From positions 1 through 34,095 of the forward strand of contig CANPWC010000005.1 in the NCBI GenBank assembly GCA_947581905.1: 34,095 bases of DNA, written 5' to 3'. The position numbers were made by a program, and so were the translations under genes. The stretch comes from an uncultured Acetatifactor sp. GTDB taxonomy: Bacteria > Bacillota > Clostridia > Lachnospirales > Lachnospiraceae. This document shows, in pieces, positions 30,319 through 34,095 of this stretch; the stretch's first letter is position 1; the number at the start of each line of letters is the position of its first letter. The notes beneath the pieces are model-generated. The model was given only the letters and a program-made list of their open reading frames with translations, was not told the DNA's origin and made no database searches.

Positions 30319-32841
30319 ATGATGGAGGTTGCGACGATTTTACAGGAAGTGGACCGGCTCCAGGATGAGAACAGGGGCGCGGAAGCGGAAGAATTGATGA
30401 AGCAGGGCATCCGGTCTGCAGTGGAGGAAGAGGACGACGACGCGCTGCTTGTGCTGCTGAATGAGCTGATCGGCTATTATCGGGAGACCAGCCAGGCCGA
30501 GAACTCCTACCAGTTGGCCGACCAGGCGAAGAAGCTGATGGCGCGGATGGGGTTGGAGGGGACGATCCCTTATGCCACAACCCTGTTGAATATCGCGAAC
30601 GCCTATCGGGCGGGCGGCAGATTGCAGGATTCCTTGCAGCATTACCATGAAACGATGGATATATATGAAAGATTGTTGTCTCCTGACGATATGCTGGTGG
30701 CAAGCCTGAAGAACAATATCAGCTTGCTGTATCAGGAGATGGGCGATTTTCAGAAAGCGAAGGAGTGCCTGATGGAGGCGCTTCGCATCGTGGAGAGGCA
30801 GCAGGACGCTTATTTTGAACTGGCAGTCACCTACGCCAACCTGGCAGGCACCTGCTTAAGCTTAAACCAGGATGAGGAAGCGGCAGGATATTTCCGGGAG
30901 GCGATCCGCATCTTCGAGGCCCATGGGATAGAGGAGGCCCATTATAGCGCGGCTTTGGCTTCCCTTGCCACCTATGAGTATAAACATGGCAATTATGAGG
31001 AAGCGGCGCGGCAGTACCGCAAGGCGATGGACTGCGTGCGCAAGTCCTTGGGGGAGAACGAGCATTATAGACGCTTGCAGGAGTACCTGGCAGCCTGCGA
31101 GAAGAAGCTTGCGGAATCTGCAGCGGACGAAGCGGAGGCAGCGCAGGCGGGCGTTGCGGAATCCCCGACGGGCGGCGCGGCAGCAGGAACGCAGGCGGGC
31201 GTTGCAGAATCCCCGGCGGGTGAGGCGGCAGAGGCAGCGCAGGAGAGCGTTGCGGAATCTGCAGCAGGCGAAGCGGAGGCAACGCAGGAGGGCGAAGCGG
31301 AGGCAGCGCAGGAAGGCGGCGCGCCAAACGGGCTTGCGTTATGCAGGGGATATTACGAGGATTGCGTGGCACCTATGATAAAGGATCGGTTCCCAGCATA
31401 TGCGGACCGGATCGCGGCCGGGCTGGTCGGGGAGGGTTCCGACTGCTTTGGCTGGGATGACGCCATTTCCCGGGATCATGATTGGGGCCCGGATGTTTGC
31501 CTGTGGGTGACGCGGGAGACTTGGGATGAGATCGGGGAAGCCCTGACAGAGGCTTATGAGGGCCTGCCCCTGGAATATCGGGGCCTGGTCCGCACGAAAA
31601 GCGCCCGGGGCGCAGGCCGCAGGGGCGTCCAGACCATCCAGGCGTTCTATTCGCGGCTGCTGGGGGAGAATGCCTGGGAGCGTCCCGAGGAAGCTAAGCG
31701 GGGCATGGATTGGCGCGGGGCGGACGACGCCTCGCTTGCCGCCGCCACCAATGGCGAAGTGTTTTGGGATCCGGAAGGGATTTTCAGCAAAGTGCGCCTG
31801 TTTTTGTCCGAGGGCTGCCCGGAGGAGATCCGTTTCCTGAAACTAGCCCAGAGCGCCGCCCTGTTTTCCCAGGCGGGGCAATATAATTATGCCCGCGTGT
31901 GCAAGCGCGGCGACGAGGTCACGCCGCGGCTTTTGTGGGGAGAGTGCCTGAAAGAGGCGATGAAGCTGGCGCATTTTGCGGAGGGACGTTTCGCGCCCCA
32001 TGATAAGTGGCTTTGGAAGAGCCTGTGCGGGCTGCCCGGCTGTAGGAAGGTGGCGGAGCTGGTCTTAGCGGCGGCGAAAGGACGGGCGGAGGATTTCCCC
32101 CGCCATGCGGAGGAACTGGCGCAGGCCCTGGCGGCGAAGCTTTATGAAAAAGGCTTCATCAGCGATACTGACCCCTATCTGGACGCCCATACGGAGGAAT
32201 TGTTGATGAAATCCCGGTTCTCGTCTCAAACGGATGTGGAACTGGTGGAAGATATCGCCAGGCTGGAATTTGAGACTTTCGACAAGGTGCGCAACGTAGG
32301 CGGCCGGGCGGACTGCCAGGACGACTGGTACACGTTTTCCATTATGCGCAAAAGCCAGTACCAGACCTGGGACCGGACCATGCTGCTGCAATATTTGTAT
32401 GATTTCCACAGGGAAGTGGCGCTGGGGCACAACCTGATCACGGAGAAATACGGAAGGATGATGGAAAGCACCGCCCCGGAGGAATATGAGGCGATCAAGG
32501 AGCATTTCCCGGCCTTGAGCCAGGAAAAGAAAGCGATCGTGGAAGCCATCGTGCGGATGCAGGTGGGTTGGATGGAAGAGTTCGAGGCGCGCTACCCCGT
32601 CCTGGCGGGCAACGCCAGAAGCGTGCACACCACGGACGACCGCTTGGACAACACATCCTATGAGACGTATCTGCGTGGGGAGCTTAGCACTTATTCCGAT
32701 AAAATGCTGGAATTGTACGGCAGGTATGTAGTGCGCCACGCCCAAGAGGGGAAGAACCTTACCTACGAAATCATGGAAAACAGCGTGAAGCTGTACGGTT
32801 ACTCTGGCCTTGAGGAAGCGGAACGGGAAATGGCGCGGTAA
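30319..32841 (+). CDS. TPR protein fused to DUF4037 and DUF4125 domains
   Basis: 840 residues. Residues 1-255 are tetratricopeptide repeats (NIANAYRAGGRLQDSLQHY, NNISLLYQEMGDFQKAKEC, ANLAGTCLSLNQDEEAAGYF). A low-complexity Ala-Glu-Gly linker follows (about 262-338). The DUF4037 region (about 340-600) begins with LVGEGSDCFGWDDAISRDHDWGP, which has the Gly-Ser and acidic pattern of nucleotidyltransferases. The C-terminal DUF4125 region (about 630-830) includes GRADCQDDWYTFSIMRKSQY and HTTDDRLDNTSYETYLRGE. Both assignments are from memory. No signal peptide. ATG 30319 is followed at once by a second ATG; the ribosome site GAGGG is modest. Its 3' end overlaps the convergent MsrA fusion gene by 43 bp. 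A nucleotide-transfer role is possible but untested. Confidence 0.8.
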   Translation: MMEVATILQEVDRLQDENRGAEAEELMKQGIRSAVEEEDDDALLVLLNELIGYYRETSQAENSYQLADQAKKLMARMGLEGTIPYATTLLNIANAYRAGGRLQDSLQHYHETMDIYERLLSPDDMLVASLKNNISLLYQEMGDFQKAKECLMEALRIVERQQDAYFELAVTYANLAGTCLSLNQDEEAAGYFREAIRIFEAHGIEEAHYSAALASLATYEYKHGNYEEAARQYRKAMDCVRKSLGENEHYRRLQEYLAACEKKLAESAADEAEAAQAGVAESPTGGAAAGTQAGVAESPAGEAAEAAQESVAESAAGEAEATQEGEAEAAQEGGAPNGLALCRGYYEDCVAPMIKDRFPAYADRIAAGLVGEGSDCFGWDDAISRDHDWGPDVCLWVTRETWDEIGEALTEAYEGLPLEYRGLVRTKSARGAGRRGVQTIQAFYSRLLGENAWERPEEAKRGMDWRGADDASLAAATNGEVFWDPEGIFSKVRLFLSEGCPEEIRFLKLAQSAALFSQAGQYNYARVCKRGDEVTPRLLWGECLKEAMKLAHFAEGRFAPHDKWLWKSLCGLPGCRKVAELVLAAAKGRAEDFPRHAEELAQALAAKLYEKGFISDTDPYLDAHTEELLMKSRFSSQTDVELVEDIARLEFETFDKVRNVGGRADCQDDWYTFSIMRKSQYQTWDRTMLLQYLYDFHREVALGHNLITEKYGRMMESTAPEEYEAIKEHFPALSQEKKAIVEAIVRMQVGWMEEFEARYPVLAGNARSVHTTDDRLDNTSYETYLRGELSTYSDKMLELYGRYVVRHAQEGKNLTYEIMENSVKLYGYSGLEEAEREMAR
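31102..31330 (+). repeat. Degenerate coding repeats for an Ala-Glu-Gly linker
   Basis: Several imperfect copies of a unit like GCAGGCGGGCGTTGCGGAATCCCC are seen, encoding repeats such as GVAESPxGxAAxA. The best pair is near 31146-31168 and 31191-31213. The copies separate the TPR and DUF4037 domains and probably vary in number between strains. Confidence 0.6.
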
Positions 32842-34095
32842 GCCTTGGCGGCCTCAAAATGGGCCGCCCCGATGTGGCAATAGCCGCCGGGATTCTTTTC
32901 CAGGTACTTCTGATGATATTCCTCCGCGTCATAGAAATTTTGGAGGGCCGAAGCCTCGACCGCCAGGGGCTCCTTATAGCGCTTCTGCAAGGCGGCGAGG
33001 GAGCGCTCCACGATTTCCTTGTGGGCAGGGTTGGTGTAGTAGATGCCCGTGCGATACTGGACCCCCACATCCTCCCCCTGCCGATTGACGGAGGTGGGGT
33101 CGATCACCTGGTAATATTGTTCCAACAGCTCTTCCAGGGAAATCCGGGAAGCGTCGAACAAGACCCGCACCGTCTCCGCATGGCCGGTTCCTTCGTGCTT
33201 GACCTGTTCATAGGTGGGGTTTTGTGTGCGGCCGTTGGCATAGCCGACCCTGGTTTCCACCACGCCTTCCAGGCAGTCAAAATAACGCTGGGTGCCCCAG
33301 AAGCATCCGCCTGCCAGATAGATTTCCTGCGGCACATATTTTTCCAAAGTCCTGGCAACGGCTCCGATGCCGCTGGAAAGCTGGGCGAAATATCCTTTCA
33401 CGGCATCCGCCATGCCGATTGCCGTCAAGTCTGCGCCGAAGATCTTGGCATTGCCAAGAAGGCCGTCCAACCGGGACAAGTCCTTGGGCGCGTCGCTCAA
33501 TTCAAATCCTGCCACATAGGGGGCAAGGTCCTCAAATAAGGGGTCCGGGCTTAAAGGGAACGCGTTCCCGGCGTCGTCCACCGCCATCAGGTAGCGCAGC
33601 CAGCCCGCGAATACCAGGGGGATTAGCCTTAGGCTTCCCACATCCAGGTCTTCCCGTTTTTGATAAGCCTGTATGGTCTCGCCGAAACGCACGGCCAGCT
33701 TCTGGGAAGTATCGGTGGCAATCCGCTGGGGGGTGTCCGGCAGGAACGGGTTGGGGATCCGGATGTTGACCACGGTGTCGAGAAATTCCCTAGGATCCAG
33801 GATGCCTGGGTCCGCGGCCACAGGCAGCCCCTCTTGATAGCCGATCGTTTTTGCGAGGGATTTCAATAGAGGGTTCCCCATTTCTTCCGAAATCAGGTGG
33901 TAGCCCAGCAGGCAGCCATAGATTGCTAGGGCGGTATGCAGCGGGTTCAGGCAGGTGCAGACTTTCATCTTCTCCGCCTTTTCAACCGTCTGCCTGTCCG
34001 TGAAAAAGATGCCGCCTTTTTCCAAGGGAGGCCTGCCGTTGGGGAACTGGTCCTCGATGACGAGGTATTCGCATTCTTCCGCGTTCACGAAAGGG
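32799..34095 (-). CDS. msrA (C-terminal part): Mannitol dehydrogenase/UxuB-type domain fused to MsrA; 5' end beyond the window
   Basis: The frame is open through the right edge. The GTG at 34088 listed as a start lies inside a conserved run (PFVNAEECEYLVIEDQFPNG), so the true start is outside. The visible first 245 residues are the C-terminal half of the mannitol dehydrogenase/fructuronate reductase family (CTCLNPLHTALAIYGCLLGY, IRIPNPFLPDTPQRIATDTSQK). The NAD-binding half should lie upstream. From about residue 255 the same frame runs into a complete MsrA: catalytic Cys262 in LAGGCFWG, VGYANGRTQNPTYE, GTGHAETV, NRQGEDVGVQYRTGIYY and a possible resolving Cys in GGYCHI. MsrA reduces methionine-S-sulfoxide in proteins with thioredoxin. 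No ribosome site or stop separates the two parts. The 3' end overlaps the convergent TPR gene. A true fusion or a lost stop are both possible. Confidence 0.88.
   Translation of the reverse strand, partial: PFVNAEECEYLVIEDQFPNGRPPLEKGGIFFTDRQTVEKAEKMKVCTCLNPLHTALAIYGCLLGYHLISEEMGNPLLKSLAKTIGYQEGLPVAADPGILDPREFLDTVVNIRIPNPFLPDTPQRIATDTSQKLAVRFGETIQAYQKREDLDVGSLRLIPLVFAGWLRYLMAVDDAGNAFPLSPDPLFEDLAPYVAGFELSDAPKDLSRLDGLLGNAKIFGADLTAIGMADAVKGYFAQLSSGIGAVARTLEKYVPQEIYLAGGCFWGTQRYFDCLEGVVETRVGYANGRTQNPTYEQVKHEGTGHAETVRVLFDASRISLEELLEQYYQVIDPTSVNRQGEDVGVQYRTGIYYTNPAHKEIVERSLAALQKRYKEPLAVEASALQNFYDAEEYHQKYLEKNPGGYCHIGAAHFEAAKAYRAISRSASSRPE

Noticed and set aside
34088-34088. GTG at 34088 as the true start of the dehydrogenase-MsrA gene.
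   Set aside because: The frame continues to the window edge through a conserved dehydrogenase motif, and the NAD-binding half of the family is missing, so the start must lie outside.

Overview
The window looks like the chromosome of a gut-type Clostridia, most likely a Lachnospiraceae member. Evidence: mid-50s GC by eye, strong AGGAGG ribosome binding sites, sigma-A promoters with 17-bp spacers, an rplM-rpsI pair, and carbohydrate ABC transporters without their own ATPase. The genus cannot be assigned from the sequence alone.

Left third (1-18445): a carbohydrate-use locus. A CBM9-like gene runs off the left edge (minus strand; absent from the ORF track because it is open-ended) and diverges from a GH3 beta-glycosidase. 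A 617-bp control region follows. It holds two promoters, a terminator-like hairpin with a long T-run between them, and a structured leader. It precedes an eight-gene operon: lipoprotein solute-binding protein, membrane-anchored CBM-fused solute-binding protein, permease pair 1, a membrane protein with an NHL propeller and a Yip1 domain, a DUF5696 lipoprotein, and permease pair 2. A GH130 subfamily-2 phosphorylase follows, ending at a strong terminator. The likely flow is capture of a glycan or oligosaccharide, import through one or two permease pairs driven by an ATPase encoded elsewhere, then intracellular GH130 phosphorolysis and GH3 hydrolysis. A beta-mannoside substrate is inferred from the GH130 alone.

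Middle (18446-23482): a cytosolic transglutaminase-like protein with a degenerate second transglutaminase repeat, a LacI-family regulator with its own promoter, and a nitrilase-family amidohydrolase.

23483-24320 is a compositionally distinct AT-rich island. It carries a truncated AlbA_2 gene whose last residues look like the tail of a DUF3990 protein, plus a small acidic protein. It ends at a large nested palindrome that includes the rpsI terminator. Then, on the minus strand, come rpsI, rplM with a consensus promoter, a PfkB sugar kinase and a SpoU/TrmH rRNA methyltransferase.

Right end (27400-34095): three multidomain proteins. They are an EF-G/Tet(M)-like ribosomal GTPase fused to a YacP/Rae1-type NYN nuclease, a TPR-DUF4037-DUF4125 protein, and, running off the right edge on the minus strand, a mannitol dehydrogenase/UxuB-type enzyme fused in frame to MsrA. 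The strongest candidates for under-described biology are the GTPase-Rae1 fusion, the Yip1/NHL-DUF5696 dual-permease operon and the dehydrogenase-MsrA fusion. No tRNA, rRNA, CRISPR array or intact insertion sequence was seen.
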